From the NCBI GenBank assembly GCA_934365155.1, contig CAKRMZ010000001.1, forward strand, positions 1 through 64,000: DNA of 64,000 nucleotides, written 5' to 3'. Below the pieces are notes generated by a model. The model made no database searches, was not told where the DNA came from, and saw only the letters and a program-made list of their open reading frames with translations. The position numbers were made by a program, and so were the translations under genes. This DNA comes from an uncultured Eubacteriales bacterium. Its GTDB lineage: Bacteria > Bacillota > Clostridia > Oscillospirales > CAG-272. Shown in pieces: positions 34,773 to 45,179 of this stretch. Position 1 is the first letter of the stretch. Every line of letters starts with the position of its first letter.

Positions 34773-34800
34773 TTGACTTTCCGATTCATATATTTATAGC
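34773..34800 (+). promoter_or_regulatory. Possible secondary promoter for clpC
   Basis: TTGACT (34773-34778), 16-nt spacer, TATAGC (34795-34800). No CtsR box overlaps it, so it could give basal clpC expression. Confidence 0.4.
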
Positions 34801-34847
34801 AACAAATTTTTTCAAGAATCCGCTTTTATTTTTCATCTTGCCGTTAG

Positions 34848-34884
34848 AATCTCAGTGTCAGACATTTTGTCCGGCACTGGGATT
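34848..34884 (+). other. Imperfect hairpin in the mcsA-clpC gap
   Basis: AATCTCAGTG pairs with CACTGGGATT (one G-T), with an inner GACA-TTT-TGTC. No T-run follows, so it is not a standard terminator; it may shape the clpC leader. Confidence 0.5.
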
Positions 34885-34987
34885 TCAATAAATACGGCAA
34901 AAAAGCAAATGATTCTCTTTTAATAACATATTCCCACATGGTAAAACATATGGATAAACACACAAGGCAGCAAGGAGATGAAGTATT

Positions 34988-37438
34988 ATGCAAAACAGAT
35001 TTACTCAGGCAGCACAGGAAGCCTTGAATAATGCGCTTTTGACTGCACGGAAGCTTGGACACACATATATCGGCACCGAGCATCTTCTTTTAAGTTTATT
35101 AAATCAGGAGGACAGCGTTGCCGCAAAAATATTAGAAAACCGCGGAGTTACCTATGACAAAATATATAATGCCGTATGCAGTATGGCCGGGACCGGCGAA
35201 GAAAGCGTTGTCGGTGTCGCCGATCTCACACCCCGCACAAAAAGGGTCATTGAGTCAGCTGCGTATGCCGCACTGAAATACGGTCAGAACTACATCGGAA
35301 CCGAACATTTGCTGTTAGGTTTAATTTCGGAGCGTGACTGTATCGCAGTAAAGCTGTTATCGGCGCAAAATGTCAGTGTACGCGATTTGGCAGGCGATAT
35401 CGGCGCATTTTTTGAGGAAGGCTTCAGTGAAACGCCTTACAGCACTCACGATTCCAAGCGGAGAGGAAGCACTTCCAAAAACGCTGACACACCGACCCTT
35501 TCGAAATTCGGAATTGATCTGTGCGAAGCTGCAAAAAAAGGAAAACTGGATCCGATTATCGGCCGCGATACCGAAATGGAACGCGTAATCCAAATTCTCT
35601 GCAGACGCACCAAAAACAATCCGTGTTTAATCGGTGAACCCGGTGTCGGTAAGACAGCGGTTGTAGAAGGCCTTGCCGCTAAAATCACAGAAGGTAACGT
35701 ACCGGAAACATTAAAAGATAAAACGATCATTACTTTGGATATCGCCGGAATGATTGCCGGCGCAAAGTTTCGCGGTGAATTTGAGGAACGTTTGAAAAAT
35801 GTGATGGCAGAGGTGAAAAAGAATCCGAATATTATTCTTTTTGTCGATGAAATTCATACAATTATCGGTGCCGGTGCGGCAGAGGGCGCAATTGATGCCG
35901 CAAATATTCTAAAACCCGCTCTGTCCCGCGGAGAAATGCAGCTTATCGGCGCAACCACCATTGACGAGTATCGCAAATATATTGAAAAGGATGCTGCCTT
36001 GGAGCGGCGTTTTCAATCCGTTATGGTCGGGGAGCCGACGCCCGAGGAAGCCATTCTCATTTTGAAAGGGCTCCGAGACAAATATGAGGCGCATCATAAA
36101 ATCAAAATTTCGGATGCTGCCATTGAGGCGGCAGTCAACATGTCAAGACGATATATTACCGACCGTTATCTGCCGGATAAAGCCATCGACTTGATTGATG
36201 AAGCCGCATCCAAAAAAAGAATTTCCAATTTCACTTCCCCCGCCGAGATTAAAGAGTTGGAGGATGAAATCAAAAAACTGAATATTGAGAAGGAAGCGGC
36301 CATTCGTGCACAGGAATTTGAGCGGGCAGCTCAGTTTCGGGATCGCATCGCCGCAGCCGAAGAAAAAAAAGAGAAAGCAAAATCCGCATGGAAAGAGAAA
36401 AACACCTCTAACACGCTTTCCATTGACGAAAACGACATTGCCGATATTGTAACGAGCTGGACACATATCCCGGTTCGCAAATTGGAATCCGAAGAGAGCG
36501 AGCGACTTTTGCATTTGGAAGAGCTCTTACATCAACGTGTGATTGGGCAGGACACTGCAATCAGTGCCGTATCCAGAGCGATACGCCGTTCCCGTATGGG
36601 ACTGAAAGATCCCAAGCGCCCTGCCGGTTCTTTCATCTTCTTAGGTCCGACCGGTGTCGGAAAAACAGAATTGGCAAAAGCGTTAACGGAGATTCTGTTC
36701 GGCGATGAAAATATGATGATTCGAATTGACATGTCCGAATATATGGAAAAACACAGTATATCCAAGTTGATCGGTTCTCCTCCGGGATACGTAGGATATG
36801 AAGAGGGCGGACAATTAACCGAAAAAATTCGTCGGAATCCGTATTCGGTTGTTCTTTTCGATGAAATTGAAAAAGCACATCCGGATGTCTTCAATCTCCT
36901 GCTGCAAATTTTGGATGACGGAACGCTGACTGATTCGGAAGGACGTCATGTAGATTTTAAAAACACTATTATTATCATGACATCCAATATCGGCGCGTCC
37001 GATATTGCAGAACCGAAGAAGCTCGGCTTCTCATCTAACGAAAAAGAATTGCTCAGAGATGACGAAAATATGCACAAAACCGTCATGAATGCATTAAAGC
37101 ATGCCTTTCGCCCGGAGTTTTTGAATCGTATTGATGAAATTATCATCTTTTCAAAGCTCACAAAGGAAGATATTCACAATATTGCCCGTATGCTCCTTTC
37201 GGAAAGTGCAAAGCGCATACAAAAGGTCGGTGTCACCGTGCAGTTTGACGACAGCCTGATTGACTATATCGCCGACGAGGGATTTGATCCGGTTTACGGG
37301 GCGCGTCCTTTAAAACGGGCCATTGTCCGTTGTGTGGAAGACGGATTTGCTACCGAAATGCTGGAAGGAAAATTCCATGCGGGAGACTGTGTAAAGATTT
37401 CGGTCAAAGGCGAAAAAACAGTATTTGAATCCGTATAA
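34988..37438 (+). CDS. clpC: ATP-dependent Clp protease ATP-binding subunit ClpC
   Basis: AAA+ unfoldase that feeds substrates to ClpP. The Clp-N double repeat (~1-145) is followed by AAA-1 with Walker A GEPGVGKTA (~215) and FVDEIHTIIGAG, a middle domain with a UVR-like segment (AQEFERAAQFRDRIAAA, ~435), and AAA-2 with GPTGVGKTE (~553) and VVLFDEIEKAH. Length 816 is normal. AAGGAG precedes ATG 34988. It follows ctsR-mcsA, with a 260-nt gap that holds a possible extra promoter. McsA/MecA-type adaptors activate ClpC in relatives. Confidence 0.98.
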   Translation: MQNRFTQAAQEALNNALLTARKLGHTYIGTEHLLLSLLNQEDSVAAKILENRGVTYDKIYNAVCSMAGTGEESVVGVADLTPRTKRVIESAAYAALKYGQNYIGTEHLLLGLISERDCIAVKLLSAQNVSVRDLAGDIGAFFEEGFSETPYSTHDSKRRGSTSKNADTPTLSKFGIDLCEAAKKGKLDPIIGRDTEMERVIQILCRRTKNNPCLIGEPGVGKTAVVEGLAAKITEGNVPETLKDKTIITLDIAGMIAGAKFRGEFEERLKNVMAEVKKNPNIILFVDEIHTIIGAGAAEGAIDAANILKPALSRGEMQLIGATTIDEYRKYIEKDAALERRFQSVMVGEPTPEEAILILKGLRDKYEAHHKIKISDAAIEAAVNMSRRYITDRYLPDKAIDLIDEAASKKRISNFTSPAEIKELEDEIKKLNIEKEAAIRAQEFERAAQFRDRIAAAEEKKEKAKSAWKEKNTSNTLSIDENDIADIVTSWTHIPVRKLESEESERLLHLEELLHQRVIGQDTAISAVSRAIRRSRMGLKDPKRPAGSFIFLGPTGVGKTELAKALTEILFGDENMMIRIDMSEYMEKHSISKLIGSPPGYVGYEEGGQLTEKIRRNPYSVVLFDEIEKAHPDVFNLLLQILDDGTLTDSEGRHVDFKNTIIIMTSNIGASDIAEPKKLGFSSNEKELLRDDENMHKTVMNALKHAFRPEFLNRIDEIIIFSKLTKEDIHNIARMLLSESAKRIQKVGVTVQFDDSLIDYIADEGFDPVYGARPLKRAIVRCVEDGFATEMLEGKFHAGDCVKISVKGEKTVFESV

Positions 37439-37499
37439 ATTCATTTTTTCCCGTTTATCAATTTCAAGTTGCAAGCAAAAACAAACGGCATCGAAATTC

Positions 37500-37540
37500 A
37501 AGGAGCAGCAAACCAAACTTCGGTTTGCTGCTCCTTTGCT
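37500..37540 (+). terminator. Terminator of clpC
   Basis: AAGGAGCAGCAAACC / GGTTTGCTGCTCCTT, a 15-bp stem with 7-nt loop, followed by TGCTTTC. Confidence 0.85.
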
Positions 37541-37548
37541 TTCAAACA

Positions 37549-37583
37549 AAAAAAGAGACTCGATAAAATCGAATCTCTTTTTG
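37549..37583 (-). terminator. Terminator of rpoB-rpoC
   Basis: Minus strand AAAGAGATTCGAT-TTT-ATCGAGTCTCTTT (one mismatch) followed by TTTTGTTTG, starting 18 nt after the rpoC stop. Confidence 0.9.
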
Positions 37584-37600
37584 CAATTCACAGAAAATCT

Positions 37601-40600
37601 TTACTCATCGCATCCGCAGGAACAGCCATGCTCGTCAGAATGCTCATTGGCGCATTCCTCCGCGTGGCTAACTTCCATCACGGTTTCAAAGTTGGAGCTC
37701 GTTTCCGTATCAGTACGTTCTACATCTAAATTCTGATAGCATTCCATACCGGTACCGGCGGGAATTAACTTACCGATAATAACGTTTTCCTTCAGACCCA
37801 ACAAGTGATCCACCTTGCCTTTGATTGCCGCTTCCGTCAAGACCTTGGTCGTCTCTTGGAAGGATGCAGCCGAGAGGAAGGATTCCGTTAACAGCGATGC
37901 TTTGGTAATACCTAAAAGCACCGGTGAAGAAGTAGCCGGACGAAGTGTTTTGTCTCCCTCGGCAATTCTCTTCGCAATCGCCTCATTCTCTGCTTCAAAT
38001 TCAGTCACATCTACCAGCGATCCCATCAAAAGCGCCGTGTCACCGCCGTCTTCAATGCGCACCTTGCGAGTCATTTGTCTTGCAATGATTTCAATATGCT
38101 TATCATTAATTTCAATGGACTGAATGCGGTAAACTCGTTGAATCTCACGAATAATATATTCGTATACAGCTTCCAATCCGTTGATTTTGGTGATATCCGC
38201 AGGACTCATATATCCTTCGGTCAAAGCCTGACCCCGTGTGATGTAGTCCCCTTCCTCAACGATAATATGCATACCGTAAGGAATTGCATATGTCGCTTCT
38301 TCTCCTTCCGAAGAAGTAACGATAATATTACGGGTACGTTTTACATCCTGGAACCGGCACACACCGGAAATCTCGGAAATAACAGCCGTTTTCTTCGGAC
38401 GTCTCGCCTCAAAGAGTTCCTCGACACGCGGCAAACCTTGCGTAATATCGGCACCGGCAACACCACCTGTATGGAACGTTCTCATGGTAAGCTGTGTACC
38501 CGGCTCACCGATGGATTGCGCTGCGATAATACCCACAGCCTCACCGACGCTTACCGGCTTTCCGGAAGCCAAATCCGCACCGTAACAATGTGCGCAGACA
38601 CCGTGTTTAGACTTACATGTCAGAACAGTACGAATATGAACTTTCTTAATTCCGGCAGCAATAATCTTTTTCACCTGAGCCGGACTCAACATTGTGTTGG
38701 CTTCGGCGATTACTTCACCGGTCTGCGGATCGACAACGGCTTCCACCACATATCGACCGGGCAAGCGATCTGCAAGCGGCTCAATCACTTCTTTGCCGTC
38801 CGTAACATCGCTGACCCACATACCGGCATGTGTGCCGCAATCTTCTTCACGGATAATCACATCCTGTGAAACGTCAACCAAACGACGGGTCAAATATCCG
38901 GAGTCGGCCGTTTTCAGTGCCGTATCGGACAAGGACTTACGGGAACCGCGCGCACCGATGAAATACTCCAGGATACTAAGACCCTCACGGAAGTTCGATT
39001 TAATCGGAAGTTCCATCGTGCGTCCGTCGGTTGCAAACATCAATCCGCGCATACCGGCAAGCTGACGCATGTTGTTCATACTGCCTCGAGCACCGGAATC
39101 ACTCATCATCTTAATCGGGTTATAATAATCCAGATTCTTGATAAATGCGCTGGTTACATCGTTTGTTGCTTTTTCCCAGATTTTAATCACGTTTTTATAG
39201 CGTTCTTCTTCCGACAACTCACCCAACATAAAATGATCCATGATGTTGAGGACTTGTTTTTCAGCGTCCGCAATAATTCCTTTTTTCTCGCTCGGAATTG
39301 TCATATCATAAACGGAAATGGAAAGTGCACCGCGGGTGGAATATTTAAAGCCCATGGCTTTAATCTCATCCAATACCTGTGCCGTGACATTGGAACCGAA
39401 TTTTTTGATACAGCGGTCCACAATTTCTCCGAGATCCTTTTTCTTTGTAGCAAAAGTAATCTCCAAGTCAAACGCCTTCTCAGGATCACTGCGGTCAACA
39501 AAGCCAAGGTCCTGCGGAATCGGCTGGTTGAAAATCAAACGTCCCAGTGTCGCATCAATAATGCGGGATTTCTTTTCACCGTTGATCTCTTTCTCCATCC
39601 GTACCTTGATCGGAGCATGAAGTCCGAGTTCACCGTTTTCATAGGCCATCATCGCCTCATCAAAATTGCAGAAAACATGTCCCTCGCCGGGCTCACCGCT
39701 CTTTTCAATCGTCAGATAATAGGACCCGAGAACCATATCCTGTGAGGGAACTGCTACAGCGCGTCCGTCCATCGGCTTTAACAGGTTGTTTGCAGAAAGC
39801 ATTAAAAATCTTGCTTCTGCCTGCGCCTCAGCGCTTAACGGAACATGGACCGGCATCTGGTCACCGTCAAAGTCCGCGTTAAATGCAGAACAAACAAGCG
39901 GATGCAGACGAATTGCACGTCCTTCCACCAAAACCGGTTCAAAAGCCTGAATAGAAAGACGGTGCAGAGTCGGTGCACGGTTCAGCAAAACCGGATGCTC
40001 TTTAATTACATGCTCAAGCGCATCCCAAACCTCGGCATTGACCCGCTCCACTTTCTTTTTTGCGTCCTTAATATTCGAAGCCTTCTGCGTTTCCACCAAA
40101 CGTTTCATAACAAAAGGTTTAAATAACTCCAGTGCCATTTCCTTCGGCAAACCGCATTGATAAATTTTCAGACTCGGTCCGACAACGATAACCGAACGTC
40201 CGGAATAGTCAACACGTTTACCGAGCAGGTTCTGACGGAAACGTCCCTGCTTACCGCGCAACATCTCCGAAAGCGATTTCAACGGACGGTTGCTCGGTCC
40301 GGTCACGGGTTTTCCGCGACGACCGTTATCAATCAGCGCATCCACAGATTCCTGAAGCATCCGTTTCTCGTTTCGAATGATAATTTCCGGCGCCGAAAGT
40401 TCCATCAAGCGTTTTAACCGGTTATTCCGGTTGATCACGCGTCGATATAAGTCATTCAAATCACTTGTGGCAAAACGTCCGCCGTCAAGCTGTACCATCG
40501 GACGGATATCCGGGGGTAACACCGGAATGACATCCAAAATCATCCATTCCGGCTTGTTTCCGGATTTTCGAAACGCCTCCACAACTTCAAGACGCTTAAT

Positions 40601-41218
40601 AATTTTTACTTTCTTTTGTCCGCTGGCAGTAAGGAGCTCTGCTTTTAAATCTTCCGCCAATTTCGGAATATCCAACGCAGCAAGCAATTCTTTGATTGCT
40701 TCCGCGCCCATTCCGACACGGAAATCATTTTCGTATTTTTCATACATATCACGGTATTCACGGTCGCTTAAAAGCTGGTTTCTCTCAAGCGGAGTGGATC
40801 CGGGATCAATGACAATATATTGTCCGAAATAAAGAACTTTTTCAAGGAGTCTCGGAGAGATATCCAGTAAAAGTCCCATTCGGGAAGGAATCGCACGAAA
40901 ATACCAAATGTGAGAAACCGGTGCAGCCAACTCAATATGCCCCATCCGTTCACGGCGAACCTTCTTGGTTGTTACTTCCACGCCGCACTTTTCACAGGTT
41001 TTTCCTTTGTATTTTACCCGTTTGTAGCGTCCGCAAAGACACTCCCAGTCTTTGGTTGGGCCGAAAATACGCTCACAGTACAAACCGTCCCGTTCGGCCT
41101 TCAATGTACGATAGTTGATTGTCTCCGGCTTTTTTACCTCGCCGTGCGACCAAGACCGGATCATTTCAGGAGATGCTAATCCTATCTTAATTGAATCAAA
41201 GGTTCTTGCGTTATCCAT
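37601..41218 (-). CDS. rpoC: DNA-directed RNA polymerase subunit beta'
   Basis: Catalytic clamp subunit. Visible are the N-terminal zinc finger (CLCGRYKRVKYKGKTCEKCG), the active-site magnesium motif NADFDGDQM, the bridge-helix/trigger-loop region (AAQSIGEPGTQLTMRTFHTG) and the second zinc site (CKSKHGVCAHCYG). Length 1205 is typical for Firmicutes. The extreme C-terminus is unusual: a short tail rich in Cys and His ending EHGCSCGCDE. AAGGAGG lies before ATG 41218, 15 nt after the rpoB stop. Confidence 0.99.
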   Translation of the reverse strand: MDNARTFDSIKIGLASPEMIRSWSHGEVKKPETINYRTLKAERDGLYCERIFGPTKDWECLCGRYKRVKYKGKTCEKCGVEVTTKKVRRERMGHIELAAPVSHIWYFRAIPSRMGLLLDISPRLLEKVLYFGQYIVIDPGSTPLERNQLLSDREYRDMYEKYENDFRVGMGAEAIKELLAALDIPKLAEDLKAELLTASGQKKVKIIKRLEVVEAFRKSGNKPEWMILDVIPVLPPDIRPMVQLDGGRFATSDLNDLYRRVINRNNRLKRLMELSAPEIIIRNEKRMLQESVDALIDNGRRGKPVTGPSNRPLKSLSEMLRGKQGRFRQNLLGKRVDYSGRSVIVVGPSLKIYQCGLPKEMALELFKPFVMKRLVETQKASNIKDAKKKVERVNAEVWDALEHVIKEHPVLLNRAPTLHRLSIQAFEPVLVEGRAIRLHPLVCSAFNADFDGDQMPVHVPLSAEAQAEARFLMLSANNLLKPMDGRAVAVPSQDMVLGSYYLTIEKSGEPGEGHVFCNFDEAMMAYENGELGLHAPIKVRMEKEINGEKKSRIIDATLGRLIFNQPIPQDLGFVDRSDPEKAFDLEITFATKKKDLGEIVDRCIKKFGSNVTAQVLDEIKAMGFKYSTRGALSISVYDMTIPSEKKGIIADAEKQVLNIMDHFMLGELSEEERYKNVIKIWEKATNDVTSAFIKNLDYYNPIKMMSDSGARGSMNNMRQLAGMRGLMFATDGRTMELPIKSNFREGLSILEYFIGARGSRKSLSDTALKTADSGYLTRRLVDVSQDVIIREEDCGTHAGMWVSDVTDGKEVIEPLADRLPGRYVVEAVVDPQTGEVIAEANTMLSPAQVKKIIAAGIKKVHIRTVLTCKSKHGVCAHCYGADLASGKPVSVGEAVGIIAAQSIGEPGTQLTMRTFHTGGVAGADITQGLPRVEELFEARRPKKTAVISEISGVCRFQDVKRTRNIIVTSSEGEEATYAIPYGMHIIVEEGDYITRGQALTEGYMSPADITKINGLEAVYEYIIREIQRVYRIQSIEINDKHIEIIARQMTRKVRIEDGGDTALLMGSLVDVTEFEAENEAIAKRIAEGDKTLRPATSSPVLLGITKASLLTESFLSAASFQETTKVLTEAAIKGKVDHLLGLKENVIIGKLIPAGTGMECYQNLDVERTDTETSSNFETVMEVSHAEECANEHSDEHGCSCGCDE

Positions 41219-41233
41219 AAGATTTTCTCCTCC

Positions 41234-44200
41234 TTATTCTTCATCAGCGTCAAAGTCGCTGTCTGAACCATCTTCATATACATCGTCAAAGAAATCATCG
41301 GTATCTTCAGTTTCGTTACCGTCTTCATCAAAGCTGCTTACAGAATCCAGTTCTGTTTCCGCATCGTTGACGACTTCTCCGATATCATCAGCTGAAACAT
41401 AGTTCATTTCGGGTAAATCTTCTTCGCCGATTGTGGAAAGGTCAATCACCTCTCCGTCTTTATTCAGCACATTGATATCCAGTGCCAAGGCCTGCAATTC
41501 TTTCACGAGCACCTTGAACGATTCGGGAACACCCGGCGTCGGAACATTCTGACCTTTGACAATTGCTTCATATGTTTTTACACGTCCGGTAACATCGTCG
41601 CTCTTTACCGTCAGAATTTCCTGCAAAGTATATGCAGCACCGTAAGCCTCTAATGCCCAAACCTCCATCTCACCGAAACGCTGTCCGCCGAACTGAGCTT
41701 TACCGCCCAGAGGCTGCTGCGTAACCAGAGAATACGGGCCGGTGGAACGCGCGTGGATTTTATCGTCTACTAAGTGGTGGAGCTTCAGGTAATACATAAT
41801 TCCGACAGTAACCGGATTATCAAACGGCATTCCGGTACGTCCGTCATAGAGAATGGTCTTACCGTCTTCACGCAATCCGGCTTTTTTCAAGCATTCCGCA
41901 ATGTCTGACTCGTTCGCACCGTCAAATACCGGTGTCATAATCTTCCAACCGAGATGCTTTGCTGCTATGCCGAGATGCACTTCAAGCACCTGTCCGATAT
42001 TCATTCGGGAAGGCACGCCCAGAGGATTCAGCACGATATCCAGCGGAGTGCCGTCGGGCAGGAAAGGCATATCCTCCGGAGGCAATATGCGCGAAACAAC
42101 ACCTTTGTTACCGTGACGTCCTGCCATTTTATCACCGACAGAAAGTTTTCTCTTCTGTGCAATATAAACACGGACCACTTTATTCACTCCGGGCGGCAGC
42201 TCGTCGGAATGATCCCTTGAGAACACCTTGACATCCACAACGATACCGCTCTCGCCGTGCGGAACGCGCAAGGAAGTATCGCGCACCTCCCGCGCCTTTT
42301 CTCCGAAAATGGCACGTAAAAGTCTTTCTTCAGCCGTCAGCTCCGTCTCTCCTTTCGGAGTTACCTTGCCGACCAAAATATCGCCTGCACGGACCTCGGT
42401 TCCTTTGCGAATAATTCCGTCTGCATCCAAATCCTTCAGTGCATCGTCTCCGACATTGGGAATTTCACGCGTAATTTCTTCCGGACCTAATTTTGTGTCG
42501 CGGGCCTCGTGTGAATATTCTTCGATATGAATCGAGGTATATACATCGTCACGAACCAAACGTTCATTAATTAAAACAGCGTCCTCATAGTTATAACCTT
42601 CCCATGTCATAAACCCGATCAGCGCGTTTTTACCCAACGCCAATTCGCCGTTTGCAGTCGCAGGACCGTCTGCAATAACCTGACCGGCTTCTACTCGATC
42701 ACCCTTAAAGACAATCGGTTTCTGATTCACACAGGTGCTTTGGTTGGAGCGTTTGAATTTAATTAAATAATAGAAATCTTTCTTTCCGGAGTCCGTCGCC
42801 ACCACAATACGGTCAGCACTGACATGCTCCACATATCCGGCCTCTTTCGCAACCACACACACGCCCGAATCGACAGCGGTTTTATATTCCATACCGGTAC
42901 CGACAATCGGTGAATCGGTCGTCAACAGCGGCACTGCCTGCTTCTGCATGTTTGAACCCATCAATGCACGGGAGTTATCATCATTTTCAAGGAAGGGGAT
43001 CAGTGCCGTTGCTACCGACACAACCATTCGCGGTGACACATCGACATAATCCACCTTAGAGGCATCCACTTCGGTAATCTCGTTGCGGATACGCACTGTT
43101 ACACGCGGACGGATAAAACGTCCCTCTTCATCCAACGGCTCGGTTGCCTGTGCGATGATATATTTATCTTCGACATCCGCAGTCATGTATTCGATCTCAT
43201 CGGTTACACGGCCGGTTGCCTTATCTATTTTACGGTACGGCGCCTCAATAAATCCGTATTCGCTGATACGCGCAAAAGTAGAAAGCGAAGAAATCAAACC
43301 GATATTCGGACCTTCCGGAGTCTCAATCGGACACATTCTTCCGTAATGCGTATAGTGAACGTCACGAACCTCAAAGGATGCGCGATCTCGGGAAAGTCCG
43401 CCCGGCCCCAATGCAGAAAGACGTCTCTTGTGCGTCAATTCCGCCAACGGATTCGACTGATCCATAAACTGTGACAGCGGAGAAGAACCGAAAAATTCGC
43501 GAATTGCCGTAACAACAGGACGAATATTGATTAATGTTTGCGGAGTAAGGTTTTCCGTCTCTTGGATGGTCATACGTTCTTTTACGATTTTATCCATCCG
43601 AGAAAATCCGATGCGGAGCTGATTTTGCAAAAGCTCGCCGACCGAACGAAGACGACGGTTTCCGAGATGATCGATATCATCCAAGTTTCCGACATCATGA
43701 GAAAGGCCGATCAAATAGCTGATGGAAGCAAAAATATCATCTTTGGTAATATGCTTCGGACAAAGCTCTGCAATACGACGGCGTGCCGCCTCAATCACAG
43801 CATCACGATCTCCGCCGCACTCCTGCATAATCTCAAGCATAACGCCCAAGTTGGCCTTTTCTTTTACTCCGGCCTCACTCAGATCAAAGCCAAAGACACT
43901 TTCCGGCCAAACCGTGCCGTTTGAGAAAATCTTCAGTTCTTTCTCATCATTCAATGCAATATAAACTTCGGTTACACCCGAACGTTCAATCGCATCCGCA
44001 ATCGTATCGTCGACAAGCTGTCCTGCTTCCGCAACGATTTCACCGGTTATCGGGCTGATCGCCGGTCTTGACAGTGTTTTTCCGACAACGCGATAGGCGA
44101 TCGCTAACTTTTTATCGAACTTATAACGTCCCACACCCGCAAGGTCATAGCGCTTCGGATCAAAAAACAGATTATTGATTAAGATCTGCGCACTTTCAAT

Positions 44201-44968
44201 CAGCGGCGGTTCGCCGGGACGGAGTTTTTTATAAATTTCCTTTAATGCCTCATCCGATGCGCTCGTACCGTTCTTTTCCGCCTCGGAACGCATGGTGTCC
44301 TTCTCCAATGTGGAAATCATCTTCGGATCTTCTCCGAACAAAGAAAGCATTTCCGCATCGGTTTCAATGCCGAGAGCACGGATCAGAATGGTCACGGGAA
44401 TTTTACGGTTCTTATCAATACGAACGTAAAAAACATCGTTTGCATCGGTTTCGTATTCAAGCCATGCCCCGCGATAAGGAATCACGGTTGCCTGATAGGT
44501 CATCTTTCCGGTCTTGTCCATCGCCGATTCATAGTAAACTCCCGGCGAGCGCACGAGCTGTGACACAATAACACGCTCAGCACCGTTAATGACAAAGGTT
44601 CCGTTATCCGTCATCAGCGGGAAATCGCCCATAAAGATTTCCTGCTCTTTGACTTCCCCGGTCTGACGGTTTGTCAATCGTACACGGACACGAAGTGGAG
44701 CTGCATAGTTTACGTCACGCTCTTTGCATTCTTCTACCGGATATTTCGGAGTTTCATCAATTGAATAATCGACAAATTCAATAATGAGATTTCCTGCATA
44801 ATCCGTGATCGGAGATACATCACGAAGTACCTCCATCAAACCCTCTTCAATAAAGCTCTTATAAGACTTTTTCTGTACTTCTAACAGATTGGGCATATCC
44901 AAAACTTCTTTGATTTTGGAGAAACTCATTCTGACATTCGTACCGACCTTTTGGGGGTTGATCACCAT
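41234..44968 (-). CDS. rpoB: DNA-directed RNA polymerase subunit beta
   Basis: The rifampicin-binding segment is wild-type-like (FMDQSNPLAELTHKRR then LSALGPGG), so D, H and S at the classic resistance positions are intact. The conserved GRHGNKG and the C-terminal anchor MEVWALEAYGAAYTLQE are present. The protein ends in a long acidic tail (~1190-1244). I take ATG 44968 as start (GGAGTG upstream; 1244 residues) instead of a TTG at 44989. The gene is not directly preceded by rplJ-rplL here: upstream are its own promoter and a ~200-nt leader. Confidence 0.99.
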   Translation of the reverse strand: MVINPQKVGTNVRMSFSKIKEVLDMPNLLEVQKKSYKSFIEEGLMEVLRDVSPITDYAGNLIIEFVDYSIDETPKYPVEECKERDVNYAAPLRVRVRLTNRQTGEVKEQEIFMGDFPLMTDNGTFVINGAERVIVSQLVRSPGVYYESAMDKTGKMTYQATVIPYRGAWLEYETDANDVFYVRIDKNRKIPVTILIRALGIETDAEMLSLFGEDPKMISTLEKDTMRSEAEKNGTSASDEALKEIYKKLRPGEPPLIESAQILINNLFFDPKRYDLAGVGRYKFDKKLAIAYRVVGKTLSRPAISPITGEIVAEAGQLVDDTIADAIERSGVTEVYIALNDEKELKIFSNGTVWPESVFGFDLSEAGVKEKANLGVMLEIMQECGGDRDAVIEAARRRIAELCPKHITKDDIFASISYLIGLSHDVGNLDDIDHLGNRRLRSVGELLQNQLRIGFSRMDKIVKERMTIQETENLTPQTLINIRPVVTAIREFFGSSPLSQFMDQSNPLAELTHKRRLSALGPGGLSRDRASFEVRDVHYTHYGRMCPIETPEGPNIGLISSLSTFARISEYGFIEAPYRKIDKATGRVTDEIEYMTADVEDKYIIAQATEPLDEEGRFIRPRVTVRIRNEITEVDASKVDYVDVSPRMVVSVATALIPFLENDDNSRALMGSNMQKQAVPLLTTDSPIVGTGMEYKTAVDSGVCVVAKEAGYVEHVSADRIVVATDSGKKDFYYLIKFKRSNQSTCVNQKPIVFKGDRVEAGQVIADGPATANGELALGKNALIGFMTWEGYNYEDAVLINERLVRDDVYTSIHIEEYSHEARDTKLGPEEITREIPNVGDDALKDLDADGIIRKGTEVRAGDILVGKVTPKGETELTAEERLLRAIFGEKAREVRDTSLRVPHGESGIVVDVKVFSRDHSDELPPGVNKVVRVYIAQKRKLSVGDKMAGRHGNKGVVSRILPPEDMPFLPDGTPLDIVLNPLGVPSRMNIGQVLEVHLGIAAKHLGWKIMTPVFDGANESDIAECLKKAGLREDGKTILYDGRTGMPFDNPVTVGIMYYLKLHHLVDDKIHARSTGPYSLVTQQPLGGKAQFGGQRFGEMEVWALEAYGAAYTLQEILTVKSDDVTGRVKTYEAIVKGQNVPTPGVPESFKVLVKELQALALDINVLNKDGEVIDLSTIGEEDLPEMNYVSADDIGEVVNDAETELDSVSSFDEDGNETEDTDDFFDDVYEDGSDSDFDADEE

Positions 44969-45172
44969 AAAAACTATCACTCCATTCAAAATAATTAGCC
45001 ATATTTCAGCAGATATTCACAAATTTCCATTTGTAAAATTAAAATTTGCTACTCAAATATGGCCATATTTTTATTTTTTCTGTCTTTGTCAAAAAACATC
45101 TGTAAAGCCGCTTCCCATCAGGGATTTCACTATAATTATTTGTTTTATAGTACAAATAGGCAATTTTATGTA
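44969..45172 (-). promoter_or_regulatory. rpoB 5' leader
   Basis: About 200 nt of AT-rich untranslated sequence between promoter and start. It contains a 16-bp perfect palindrome AAATATGGCCATATTT (45055-45070). No terminator-like structure faces rpoB on the minus strand and no gene is seen. Confidence 0.5.
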
Positions 45173-45179
45173 GAGTATT

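Noticed and set aside
38075..38869. 264-codon plus-strand frame inside rpoC
   Set aside because: Antisense to highly conserved beta' coding sequence; no ribosome site.
45055..45080. Plus-strand terminator (palindrome followed by T-run)
   Set aside because: No plus-strand gene ends nearby; the sequence lies in the rpoB leader on the other strand.
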